Positions 14,501 to 26,100 of a DNA stretch of 64,000 nucleotides are shown here, piece by piece. A program made the position numbers and the translations under genes. Every line of letters starts with the position of its first letter. Position 1 is the first letter of the stretch. The notes under the pieces were generated by a model. The model was given only the letters and a program-made list of their open reading frames with translations. It searched no databases and had not been told where the DNA came from. The DNA is taken from positions 8,575,439 through 8,639,438 of the forward strand of contig NC_052030.1 in the NCBI RefSeq assembly GCF_015832195.1. The letters run 5' to 3'. Source of the DNA: Motacilla alba alba (lineage: Eukaryota; Chordata; Aves; Passeriformes; Motacillidae).

Positions 14501-17500
14501 CTGCAGTGCTGAAGAATTAATAAAAAATAAGCATCCTTATTTACAATATCACAGCTAGAAGCCAATGAGAACAGGCAAAATAAGCCAGTAATGATGGGAC
14601 TGGGCTGGAGCTCAGGGTGTGAGAACAGTGCTCAGTGTCAAGACAAAACAGTACAAGAGGATAAAAACCTAAACCAAACACCTTAACAGGCTGTCTTTAA
14701 CTACAGTACACAACAGGATAAACCATGATTGAAACTTTAAAAAAAAAAAAAAGGACAGAGGGAGGGATAAAACTGTGAAACAGCAGGACCAATCTGTCCT
14801 GAGATCAAGCCCAAGACAACACCTCTGCTGTGAGCAAACTGCCTGTGCATTACAACCTACAAAGGCTGTCCAGGTACAATAACCATGCAAGTCTTTGCCT
14901 AAATGATCTCTTATTTTGAAAGCAAATTATGTTTCCTTTAAGGAGGACATGATGACAAAGCCAACCTGAAGCCCAGATAAATGCATTGTGCATGATGTCC
15001 TCAGGATCATTACTGCAAGCCACAGATTCACAGGTAGGTATGGAAACTAACACAAACCCAATCACAGGCGTCTTCATATTTTAAGAGGATAACTAGCAAA
15101 GAAAACATTCAATAAGACAGTGACTCAAAGCCACAAATAATTCCACTTCCTCATTTTGAAAGGCCTTCAGGCACTCAGCAAGAAGAAACTTAACCTGCAT
15201 GATCACAAAAGAACAACCAAAAAAACCCAAAAATACGTATTTTTGTCTTCCACTCTCAAAGGACACAAACATTCCCTTGACTCGGCCTCCTCTGATCATG
15301 GCTAGACATCTTCTGTATCTGCACAGTTATTTCAAGTCACTCCTTTCAACACCATTAAAAACTGCCAATGCTTCTGAGTGCAGTTTGCAACCTTTGGTAA
15401 GTTTTGCATTTTGAAAAAACAGAGGAAAGATTCAAAGCCATTGAAGTAAGGAGTGGGAGGGAGATGGAAGGAAGGAAGGAATACACAGACACTGTCTTGC
15501 AGTCCAGTTTGAAGCCTCCCCACCTTCCGAATGAGAAAGATGGACAATAATTTGTTACTAGGAAATGTCACGCAAGAAGCTGGGAAGTGTCCCACTTCTG
15601 TTTTCTTCCTGGAGCTTAAAGCACTGAGTTATGCTTGTTCTCCCCAGACTGTTACCTTTTAAGCACAAAAATTATATGCAAGTGGAGATTGTTACATCAT
15701 CTACACTGCTCCAGTTCAATGGCTACATAAAGTTCATCATTTCCCTGCTGAGGCTTCCAACCAGAAACAAACCAGACAAAACACAAACTTTTGCTGCACA
15801 AGAAAAACCACCCATAATATCCTCAAATCTCTCCTCCATGCTGCTTCTCTCCAAAACTGTACATATCAGTAATCCACCCATATTATTGTATTCAGCAGTA
15901 GCTTTAAGGCAGGAGTACAAAAAAGCAAGACTGAGAGAAAACTGACAATGATAAATGCACATAATTTAAAGTTTTTGACACATCACAGGCATTAAATTTG
16001 ATCCTCTTTCCCAAGCTCCTCACCTGAGCAGTCCAATCACAACCATAACTTTATAAGAAGCATGACATTAGATGCTCCACACCTTAGCTATCAAGCTGAA
16101 CAAGCAACAGGAATTAGATCTCACCAGTTGCAAGTAGATGAAGTACATCATCTCACTCTGAGCAATAAAGCCACTGCTACTCAAATCAGTGATTTTTACT
16201 GTCCAAGCACTGTCGGTCTGTGGCCATGTAACACTGAGTTTGAGACAAGGCTACATCTGAACTTTTGCCCCGAATGCTAGGAGAAGTTTCAACCATAGGG
16301 AGCTCTCCAGTGATAATTTGTTTCAAAGCAATATATCATTTCAGAGGTTTCAACAAAGTCTGGTTTTCACAGTCACTCTCTAACCAAACATCTGCAACTT
16401 CCAATCTCTTGACCATATCAATGGCCAGTATGGTGCCCCAAGAAACAGGGGATATTCCTGTATGCCAGATACCACCAAAATGGTTCGACTTTCCAGCAGC
16501 TTAAGGACCAGCTGACACAGCAACATAAGGATGAGTTTGCTGAATACAAACTGCGGCCACATGAAAGAAGGCATATGAACATTTCATCTCTCTGAAGAGT
16601 TATTCTGGGGAGACACTTGACCCTAATAAGATTCATTCACAATAACTGAAGAAACAATATAATAGCATACCACTACTGGATAGGAATCTGACCAATAACC
16701 AGTTCAGGAGTGGATGTATGACCTATCAAAAGCTGAAAGTGCATTGTTTCTTAAGGTTGGGGTTTTTTTGTTCAGACTTTCAAGACCAATGAGTAATTGA
16801 TGCTATTAACATAAACAAAAGTAAGCCTTTGTGTAGTCCCAAAACCACAATTCCTTTGATCCATTCTTTAATGTGTGCCTGATTTTCAAGAACTTCTAAT
16901 ATTTCATCTTAAAGAAAAATGCATCTTATTCTTGAAAGAGCTGTGTGCACTGACAAAGGGGCTGGGGCCAGGAAGAGCTTGCTTCACTGACTGATGTACA
17001 ACTAGCTGCTGCTGAACAGGTTCTGAGGGGCAACAGCTTCATGAGCCTTTTCTAAACCTCACAGTGAACTTTAAATGATGATCCAGAACAGCAGATTCAA
17101 AATGTTCTACAAAAAATACAGCCCAGCTGAAAAAAGGAGGCAAGACAATGCTGTGAAAATCTTGATCAGTTTTGGCTCTGATAAACTCTCAGGATGAGGC
17201 AGAGGAAGCAGGACACTGACAAGAGATGTTATATGCAATATAAAACCTCAGCAGTGAAAATACAACTGATAGCATTCAGTCTGGCTGGTCTGGAACAGTA
17301 TCTGCCAGGTTCTCTCCTCTGAAAAAAAAAAAGAGCAGCACACACAGCTCAATAAACAAAAAAAAAACCCAAACCTGTCCCTGGCATGTGCTATCTAGCA
17401 TGCATCCAAATGAATAAGCAAATCAATTTTTGAGTGATAAATCACTGTCAAAGATTTGCCACATCATGTGGCTTTCACTGTAGTTTTTCCTATTTGGGGT

Positions 17501-18399
17501 GCTGCCTATTCAGGCATGAAGAGGAAGCAGACAGGTGATGTTACAAACAAGAAGGCCTGCCAAAGTCTATTTAATACCCTTGTTTTGAGTTGTGCAAATC
17601 TGAGTCTTAACAGAACAGTTTATTTTTTCTCCACTTTTACTTGAAGTCACCAAGAAAGTATGACCTCAATAAATGGCCTACGTTCTGTACTTAATACTAA
17701 CACCTGACACAAAAGGAACCTTTGAAGTCTCCTGCTGGCCCCAAAGACACTATTAAGTCTTAAAATGAAAAAGCACTAAAAGGTTAAAAAAAAAAGTCCA
17801 TGTCAGTTCCAGCCCCTACTAGCACCACCTCTTCTAAATGTCATAATTATAACTTAATGGGTCCATCCCTCTTTTCTCTGAAAAATTACCTTACATCAGC
17901 AATTTGGCCTCACAACTCTTCTGCTTCCAAGAGAACTTTTATAAGAAATCAGCCCAGCTGAAACTGTTTTGAAATATCAGGCATTCATAAGCAATATTCT
18001 TTACTTCAAAAAAAAGTTATTTTGATAGTAATACCTTTGCTTTATAGAGCTTTAACAGTTGTTTCTATAACCTACTTGCTACCAGTTAGATTCTTGTAAG
18101 TTTTGTATGTATATTTAAGTGTGTATGTATGTGTACATATGCATACATATATGGAAGGCAAACAAACCAATCCCACAGCTGTTAAAGAGAAATAAAGATT
18201 GCTATTGGCACTTGCTTTACAGTCAAACTTACTGAAACACCATTCAAGTAATTTTTCTCTGTTTAGCCAAAGTGGGGGAAATAAAGTCAGCAATTACAAG
18301 CAACTACAAGCAAAGGAATTAGATAAGCACTTCAAGAGTTTCAATAAGAGTAAAGGGTAGTTGCGTTCAGGCAAAGACAAGAACCATTTCTCTGGCGAG

Positions 18400-19980
18400 C
18401 AAGTCAAGCACAGTTCTGTACGAATCGTGACGCGCTGGAAGCCCGGCTCCGAGGGACCCCGAGCGCAGCAGCGCCGGCTCCAACTCCGTGCGCGGAGCGG
18501 CCAACGACCGGCACAGCCCGAGGGCGCAGCACCCCACCGCTGCCGCGGCAACTCCAGTCCGGGCCCCCCGCGGCCCGGCCGCCCCCGGAGCGGAGCAGCC
18601 CCGCGCAGCTCCGGGACCGGCAGGGGCCGCCCGGCGCGGCCCAGCCTCCGCCCGCCCGCCCGCCCGGCGGCCCCGCGCCCAGCGGAGGGGCGAGCGGAGC
18701 GGCGCGGAGCGGAGCGGAGCCCGCCGCGCGTGTGAGGCGGCCTCGGCTGCGCCCGCTGCCGCCGCGCGGAGCCCGCGCCGCGCGCCCGGCTGTCAAAGCG
18801 GGGCGGCCCCGCGAGGTGAGGCCGGCGCCGGGCCTTTGTGCGCGGGCGCGCATCTGTCACCGCGTCCCGGGCCGCGCGGCGCACGTGGGGCGGCGGGCCC
18901 GGCCCCGCTTTGTGCCGCAGGTGCCGGGCCCGCGGAGCCATCTTGGGGCAGGCGGCGCCCCCCGGCCGCGCTCACCTGCACGATCTCGCCTTCGGCGCTC
19001 AGCGTGGCCCCCGCGCGGGAGAAGCGGCCCTGCAGCCCCGTGGTGTAGGTGGTGTAGTCGCCGCTGGGGCTGGACTCGAAGAGCACCACCTCCACGAACG
19101 CCGTCTCCTTGCCCAGCGCCGCGCCCGGCGCCGCGGCCAGCAGCACCCCGAGCAGCAGCAGAGGCGGCGGCAGCGGCGGCACGGGCAGCCCCGCGCCGGC
19201 CCCGCAGCCCCTCATCGCGCGGCGGGAGGAAGCGGCGCCCCGCCGCCGCGCATCTCTCCCGAGCGGCTCCAGCTCCGGGGCCGGGGTCCCGGGCCGGTCA
19301 GCGTCCCATGGCAGCGGCCCTCCCGCCGCGCTGCGCCCCGCTCCTCGCTGCCGCGCTCCCCTTCCCTCGCCCCGGCTCCTCTCCGCCCTGCCAAGCCGCT
19401 TCCCTTTCATCTGCTCCACGTGACGGCCACCACGGGGTTATCCCCGCCCTCCGCGCCGCGCTGACCCGCTCGGTCCCTCCCGCCGTGCACACAGCGCCCG
19501 CCGCCCCGCCGGGCCCGGCCGAGCCGAGCGGGTGCCGTGGCCGCCGGCGGTCCGGCCTGGCTCGGCCCGGCCCCGCAAGGGTCCGAGAGCGAGCGGCACT
19601 CGGGACGGCCCTGCCGGGATCGGCTTTCCACGCGGCCGGGCCTGCAGGGCCGGGACGCGAAGGGCAGCCCCGGAGACCTGCGGCGACCGCCTGGGCCCGC
19701 CGCTGCCGGGGCCGCCGCGCTGCGGGCCCGGGGCCGTAGCGGCTGGGCCGGGCCGCTTCCCGGCGCTACCGCGGCTCGCGGCCGGCCGTGCCCGGTGCGT
19801 TGGGCGCGGATCGCGGGCGCGGTGGCTGCGCGGGGCAGCTCCCGGTGGCACAGCCCGGGCGGACGCGCCCCGGCGGGCGGAGCAGCGCTCCGGCAACACG
19901 GGTACCGCGGGCACCCATCCTCCGCAGAGACACCGCTGCGCTGCCGGCCGGACGTGCCAATTATTCGCAGGCGGCACCCG
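18400..19980 (-). promoter_or_regulatory. ZNRF3: CpG island and promoter region of ZNRF3
   Basis: GC and CpG content rise sharply from about 18.4 kb and fall again near 20.0 kb. The island spans the 5' end of intron 1, coding exon 1 and roughly 760 bp upstream of the start codon, the usual arrangement for a CpG-island promoter. A GAGCGGAGC-type pentamer cluster lies at 18,691-18,720. I see no TATA box that could fix a single start site, so the 5' UTR boundary is not assigned. Many long GC-rich ORFs cross the island in all frames; they reflect a lack of A/T-containing stop codons. Confidence 0.8.
18976..19215 (-). CDS. ZNRF3: ZNRF3 coding exon 1 (signal peptide and start of ectodomain)
   Basis: ZNRF3 is a transmembrane RING E3 ubiquitin ligase that removes Frizzled and LRP6 from the cell surface and is itself cleared by R-spondin/LGR4-6. 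This exon encodes 80 residues: a Leu/Pro-rich signal peptide (about 1-35) followed by the start of the extracellular protease-associated-like domain, including KETAFVEVVLFESSPSGDY (36-54) and SRAGATLSAEGEIVQ, near-identical to mammalian ZNRF3. The exon ends in CAG before GTGAG, phase 0, as in human. The start at 19,215 places the signal peptide at the N terminus; an in-frame ATG at 19,419 with no intervening stop would add 68 basic residues and is less likely. RING and cytoplasmic exons lie beyond the left edge. It could be confused only with RNF43, which lacks this exact motif. Confidence 0.96.
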
Positions 19981-22159
19981 GCGGGCTCCTCTTTTGTGTC
20001 CAGGCTCATCGGACCCCTGATCCCAATCTCCTGAATCTGAGTTAAGCGAGGCTGGGTTACCTGGGCTCTTTCGCTTGGCTGTAAATGCGAGTCTACAAAA
20101 CCTCCATCAATGATGAGGGGAAAATGTGTCGGTAATGATTTTTGTTGTAGTCTCGCACAAGAACTGGATGTCAGCCAATTACACATTTTTCCATTAAAAG
20201 TATGTTCAGCTAAGTCATGGAACTCATTAGTACATGGTGTTACACAGCCTAAAAATATAACTCAGTGACAAAGAGGATTGAGACAAACTGATCCAAGATC
20301 CCTTGTTGGCTATGAAACACAATGTTTGGAAACAAAGCCCAGCCCTAATTCACTGGCAGAAGAAATAATACCATAATCTACAAATGGCCAGCTCTTTTCC
20401 TAAATATACTTTGTTACAGGTGAAGACAAGGTAGGGTCTTCCTTAGCATGACAAAATGAGCAATGTTAGCTTAACACATCATGGAGGATTTCTTCAGTGG
20501 CAAAGGATCAAGAAGAGATTGCAGGACCACAACTCTGGGCTCCTACAGTAAGCCACAAAATACCCACCGCAGACTACAGTACAGTGGATCAAAGGCCACA
20601 AAAATTTGCATGTTTAGAAAGGGAGCTGGAAGGGACATCACTGTGGTGCATTATGCAAATTTAGATGTGGTCAACAGGTGCTAATTTTTGATTACAGGTA
20701 TGTTTCACTGCAATTGCAGAACTGCATGGCATCTAGTATGCTAAATAGAAGCATTTTAATCCCTTAGTGCAAACTAAGGGAAATCACTACTTGATTTTCC
20801 TTCACCCATGAGGCAAATGGCTGATGCTTAGGCAACATATGGTCTCCTACATCACAACCAACCTAGGAACAGCTTAAACTGTCTGGAAACCACCAACAGA
20901 AAAAGATGTGAATGGGGTTCTGTACAGCAAGTGGACAGATCATATGCCTAAAATAAGAGTTGCTGAAGATCTGATCCATTCCACTTGGACTACAGACACA
21001 GCAGAATTGCCTTGGAGCAGCCTCACAGTCAAATACTGAGCAGTGACATGAGGCACTAGGTCTCAGGTCACCAAGTTCCCTTGACTTGGGCAGAAATCCA
21101 AGCAGGAAGTTACAAGAAGAGAATGGACTGTCTATCATTAAAGCATCGAATATTTCTAATTGGCATCCTGCCCAGTTGGCAGTATAGAGTTCACAATTCA
21201 GTGATGCCATAATACTTCAGATATGTTTTCTTTTTTTCCCCCTGAATGACAAACTGAGGCCCAGGGTCTGAATACAGAAGTCTCAAGCATTTATAACTAC
21301 AGCTGAGGACAGTGAGAGCTGTGATTTGAGCAAAACTAAATTATGTGCAATGCCAAATGGTTTGAGAAAGCATTCTCTAGGCACTCAGTCTCTTCTTTCA
21401 AGTAACAAGTGACAGAAGCAGAGGAAAAAACCTCAGGTTTCACCAGGGGAGGCTTAGATTGGATATTAGGGAACATTTCTGCATGGAAAGAGTTGTCAAG
21501 TGTTGGATCAGGGGGTCATGGATAGAGGTGGAGTCACCATTCCCCTGGGGGATTTTAAAGATGCGTGGATGTGGCACTTGGGAACCTGGTTTAGTGGCTT
21601 AGCAGTGCTGGAGGAATGGTTGGACTCAATTGTCTTACAGATATTTTCCAACATAAACAATCCTATAATTCTACCTCAGAAGCAGGCAATCAACACTAGA
21701 GGATGCTTTTGACACTGAACTTCCGACATCTCATTTCCCTTGCAAAGAAATGGACATTTTAGATCCATGCTCCCTCTGCTCTTGAGAGAAAATGAAGTTA
21801 GTGAAGTTGCCACATAATATATGCACTATACACAATATATACACAATCACAAAATAAATGTGATGAACCTTATAGAAAAAGCCCAAAACAATCTCCTCAG
21901 AGCAGACCAGCTGTCCATAGAAAGGATAAAAAGGCCTAGTTGTCTCATTCACCACCTAGTCCAGGTGTTTTCAGGAATTGATAACTCGGATTACTGCCCA
22001 CATTCCCTGTGTGTTGCTCTGCAGAGCTTATTTCCTAAGTAAATGACATTGGTGTACTCTTAATAAGCAATAGGAACAAGTGCTGTCCTTTTCCCAGTAA
22101 ATTCAAGGACGTGTACATGCCTGCCCTTTTTCTCTGAGACAGGCTTGCACAGCAGAGAG
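19981..22159. other. Spacer upstream of ZNRF3
   Basis: This is AT-richer intergenic DNA between the ZNRF3 CpG island and the GC-rich patch at the satellite edge. Apart from one CR1 copy (21.4-21.7 kb) I see no gene, RNA or clear regulatory site. ORFs here are short and lack recognisable motifs. Confidence 0.6.
21424..21676 (+). mobile_element. CR1 LINE 3' fragment
   Basis: Sense-strand CR1 blocks are visible: GGGGAGGCTTAGATTGGATA, TTAGGGAACATTTCTGCATGG, TCAAGTGTTGGATCAGGG, CACCATTCCCCTGGGGG, GGTTGGACTCAATTGTCTTA, and a terminal CAATCCTATAATTCTA. The copy is 5'-truncated and non-coding. Confidence 0.85.
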
Positions 22160-22380
22160 TTTTAGGGCTGACTTGGAGCTTGGCTCGGACACACCCGAGC
22201 GCTGGCGGAGCTCTCGCTCTGAAGGAGCCGCCGCAGCGCGGGAGGGGCCACATGCAGCGCAGCACGGCCACCAGCAGGGGGCGCCCGAGAGCCGCCGCGC
22301 CCCGGGCCGCGGGACGAGACCGGGAAAACGCGAGGCGGAGCGGGAATGGGGGAACCCGAGAGCACGGAACGGGGTAAAAT
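22160..22380. promoter_or_regulatory. Isolated GC/CpG-rich patch at the left edge of the satellite
   Basis: About 220 bp rich in CpG sits alone between AT-rich spacer and the first satellite repeats. It contains GCCGCCGCGCCCCGGGCCGC-type sequence and a CTCF-like core. No start codon or splice site links it to a gene I recognise. It could be a small CpG island, an insulator, or the remnant of an older promoter. Confidence 0.45.
22271..22285 (+). promoter_or_regulatory. CTCF-like core motif
   Basis: CCAGCAGGGGGCGCC matches the vertebrate CTCF core consensus at every conserved position by eye. It lies about 110 bp left of the first satellite repeat, between the ZNRF3 and XBP1 promoters, a position where a boundary element would make sense. 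Binding itself is inference. Confidence 0.6.
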
Positions 22381-22396
22381 ACACCACAGGCTGGCA

Positions 22397-22936
22397 TCTT
22401 CATCATCATCATCCTCATCTTCATCATCATCTTCATCATCCTCATCTTCACCCTCATCTTCATCCTCATCTTCATCATCATCCTCATCTTCACCCTCATC
22501 TTCATTTTCATCCTCATCTTAATCTTCATCCTCTTGTTAGTCTTCATCATCCTCATCCTCATCTTCATCATCATCTTAATCTTCATCATCTGAATCTTCA
22601 TCATCCTCATCTTCATCATCATCCTCATCTTCATCCTCATCTTCATCTTCATCCTCATCTTCACCCTCATCTTCATCATCATCCTCATCTTCATCCTCAT
22701 CTTCATCTTCATCCTCATCTTCACCCTCATCTTCATTTTCATCCTCATCTTAATCTTCATCATCCTCATCTTCATCATCCTCATCTTCATCATCTTCATC
22801 TTCATCATCTTCATCCTCATCTTCATCTTCATCATCCTCATCTTCATCATCATCTTCAACATACTCATCTTCATCTGAAGATGAAGATGAGGATGAAGAT
22901 GAGGATGATGAAGATGAGGATGAGGATGATGATGAA
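22397..22936. repeat. Left satellite edge: GATGAG/GATGAA simple array with an orientation switch
   Basis: From 22,397 to about 22,876 the + strand is a pyrimidine-rich array of CTTCATCAT, CCTCATC and similar words. At 22,876 it flips to purine-rich GAAGATGAGGATG words that continue to about 22,936, where a non-satellite island begins. Units are 6-9 bp and irregular; the GAGGCCGAA module of the main array is absent. An uninterrupted His-rich frame crosses the + strand here, but frames on the other strand are also open, so it is not evidence of a protein. Confidence 0.85.
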
Positions 22937-23188
22937 GAAGTGTTCCTATCTAGACTATATATAAATATGTGCAATATGCAGGCTGTGTCATTTATATTTA
23001 ATTTCATTGGTGGCTTCTTCAATATCATGAATGAGGAAACTGCTGAGCATTGGCCCCGTGAACACCTGGAATGAGCCGCAGCCGGGGCAGTGCAACAGAA
23101 CTGCAGGGGAGGAGATGCCATAGAGAGCAACCGCAGGAGCGCCGCAGCACAGGGAGAGACATTGCTGGGGATGCATTGGAGGGACTCG
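22937..23188 (+). repeat. Non-satellite island embedded in the array (left member of an inverted pair)
   Basis: About 250 bp of ordinary-complexity sequence is flanked on both sides by satellite. Its reverse complement aligns along its length with 35,011-35,264. Shared blocks include TCATTGGTGGCTTCTTCAAT, GAGGAAACTGCTGAGCATTG and GCAACAGAACTGCA. This copy keeps about seven CpGs where the partner mostly shows TG or CA. I do not recognise a transposon or gene family in it. Short open frames extend from it into the repeat, without a convincing start or homology. Confidence 0.8.
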
Positions 23189-26100
23189 ATGATGATGAAG
23201 ATGAGAATGATGAACATGATGATAGTGAGGCCGAAGATGAGGATGATGAAGGTGAGGCCGAAGATGAGGATGATGGTGAGGCCGAAGATGAGGATGATGA
23301 AGGTGAGGCCGAAGATGAGGATGATGAAGGTGAGACCGAAGATGAGGATGATGAAGGTGAGGCCGAAGATGAGGATGATGATGGTGAGGCCGAAGGTGAG
23401 GATGATGAAGGTGAGGCCGAAGAGGAGGATGATGAAGGTGAGGCCGAAGATGAGGATGATGAAGGTGAGGCCGAAGAGGAGGATGATGATGGTGAGGCCG
23501 AAGATGAGGATGATAAAGGTGAGGCCGAAGATGAGGATGATGATGGTGAGGCCGAAGATGAGGATGATGAAGGTGAGGCCGAAGATGAGGATGATGATGG
23601 TGAGGCCGAAGATGAGGATGATGAAGGTGAGGCCGAAGAGGATGATGATGATGGTGAGGCCGAAGATGAGGATGATGAAGGTGAGGCCGAAGATGAGGAG
23701 GATGATGGTGAGGCCGAAGATGAGGATGATGAAGATGAGGCCGAAGATGAGGATGATGATGGTGAGGCCGAAGATGAGGATGATGAAGATGAGGCCGAAG
23801 ATGAGGATGATGATGGTGAGGCCGAAGATGAGGATGATGAAGGTGAGGCCGAAGAGGAGGATGATGAAGGTGAGGCCGAATATGAGGATGATGATGGTGA
23901 GGCCGAAGATGAGGATGATGAAGGTGAGGCCGAAGATGAGGATGATGATGGTGAGGCCGAAGATGAGGATGATGAAGGTGAGGCCGAAGATGAGGATGAT
24001 GAAAGTGAGGCCGAAGAAGAGGATGATGATGGTGAGGCCGAAGATGAGTATGATGAAGATGAGGCCGAAGATGAGGATGATGACGGTGACGCCAAAGGTG
24101 AGGCCGAAGATGAGGATGATGAAGGTGAGGCCGAAGATGAGGATGACGAAGGTGAGGCCGATAATGAGGATGATGATGGTGAGGCCGAAGGTGAGGCCGA
24201 AGATGAGGATGATGATGGTGAGGCCGAAGGTGAGGATGATGAAGGTGAGGCCGAAGATGAGGATGATGATGGTGAGGCCGAAGGTGAGGCCGAAGATGAG
24301 GATGATGAAGGTGAGGCCGAAGATGAGGATGATGATGGTGAGGCCGAAGGTGAGGATGATGAAGGTGAGGATGATGAAGATGAGGATGATGATGGTGAGG
24401 CCGAAGGTGAGGCCGAAGATGAGGATGATGAAGATGAGGCCGAAGATGAGGATGATGAAGGTGAGGCCGAAGGTGAGGATGATGATGGTGAGGCCGAAGG
24501 TGAGGATGATGAAGGTGAGGCCGAAGGTGAGGCCGAAGATGAGGATGATGAAGGTGGGGCCGAAGATGAGGATGATGAAGGTGAGGCCGAAGGTGAGGAT
24601 GATGATGGTCAGGCCGAAGGTGAGGATGATGAAGGTGAGGATGATGAAGATGAGGATGATGATGGTGAGGCCGAAGGTGAGGCCGAAGATGAGGATGATG
24701 AAGGTGAGGCCGAAGATGAGGATGATGATGGTGAGGCCGAAGGTGAGGATGATGAAGGTGAGGATGATGAAGATGAGGATGATGATGGTGAGGCCGAAGG
24801 TGAGGCCGAAGATGAGGATGATGAAGATGAGGCCGAAGATGAGGATGATGAAGGTGAGGCCGAAGGTGAGGATGATGATGGTGAGGCCGAAGGTGAGGAT
24901 GATGAAGGTGAGGCCGAAGGTGAGGCCGAAGATGAGGATGATGAAGGTGGGGCCGAAGATGAGGATGATGAAGGTGAGGCCGAAGGTGAGGATGATGATG
25001 GTCAGGCCGAAGGTGAGGATGATGAAGGTGAGGATGATGAAGATGAGGATGATGATGGTGAGGCCGAAGGTGAGGCCGAAGATGAGGATGATGAAGATGA
25101 GGCCGAAGATGAGGATGATGAAGGTGAGGCCGAAGGTGAGGATGATGATGGTGAGGCCGAAGGTGAGGATGATGATGGTTAGGCCGAAGGTGAGGCCGAA
25201 GATGAGGATGATGAAGGTGAGGCCGAAGGTGAGGATGATGAAGGTGAGGCCGAAGATGAGGATGATGATGGTGAGGCCGAAGATGAGGATGATGAAGGTG
25301 AGGCCGAAGGTGAGGATGATGAAGGTGAGGCCGAAGATGAGGATGATGATGGTGAGGCCGAAGATGAGGCCGAAGATGAGGATGATGATGGTGAGGCCGA
25401 AGATGAGGATGATGATGGTGAAGCCGAAGATGAGGATGATGAAGGTGAGGCCGAAGGTGACGCCGAAGATGAGGATGATGACGGTGAGGCCGAAGATGAG
25501 GATGATGAAGGTGAGGCCGAAGGTGAGGCCGAAGATGAGGATGATGAAGATGAGGCCGAAGATGAGGATGATGAAGGTGACGCCAAAGGTGAGGCCGAAG
25601 ATGAGGATGATGAAGGTGAGGCCGAAGATGAGGATGACGAAGGTGAGGCCGATAATGAGGATGATGATGGTGAGGCCGAAGGTGAGGCCGAAGATGAGGA
25701 TGATGATGGTGAGGCCGAAGGTGAGGATGATGAAGGTGAGGCCGAAGATGAGGATGATGATGGTGAGGCCGAAGGTGAGGCCGAAGATGAGGATGATGAA
25801 GGTGAGGCCGAAGGTGAGGATGATGATGGTGAGGCCGAAGGTGAGGATGATGAAGGTGAGGATGATGAAGATGAGGATGATGATGGTGAGCCGAAGGTGA
25901 GGCCGAAGATGAGGATGATGAAGATGAGGCCGAAGATGAGGATGATGAAGGTGAGGCCGAAGGTGAGGATGATGAAGGTGAGGCCGAAGGTGAGGCCGAA
26001 GATGAGGATGATGAAGGTGGGGCCGAAGATGAGGATGATGAAGGTGAGGCCGAAGGTGAGGATGATGAAGGTGAGGCCGAAGGTGAGGATGATGAAGGTG

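Larger units (their letters stand above)
1..18975 (-). other. ZNRF3: ZNRF3 intron 1 (partial, runs off the left edge)
   Basis: This stretch lies downstream of the ZNRF3 exon 1 splice donor on the minus strand, so it is the 5' part of intron 1. I looked for the exon 2 protein that follows IVQ in vertebrate ZNRF3 and found no match in either strand. The sequence is AT-rich and intron-like, with short chance ORFs, poly-A/poly-T tracts (for example near 670, 7,750 and 8,030) and two CR1 relics annotated separately. No RNA gene or other exon is recognised. A very long first intron is normal for this gene in other vertebrates. Intronic enhancers cannot be excluded by eye. Confidence 0.75.

Noticed and set aside
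18732..19739. 335-codon frame antisense to ZNRF3 exon 1
   Set aside because: It is Arg/Pro/Ala-rich, as expected where CpG-island sequence lacks stop codons. The true exon is on the other strand with clear homology.
22173..22964. His/Leu/Pro-rich frame resembling a histidine-rich protein
   Set aside because: It is the reading of CATCATCCTCATCTTCATC repeats; the complementary strand and other frames are open as well.
23071..25182. 703-codon Asp/Glu-rich open frame starting in the embedded island
   Set aside because: All other frames across the same repeat are also open, TAG-bearing units and a 1-bp deletion break it, and no start context, splice signal or homologous domain supports a gene.
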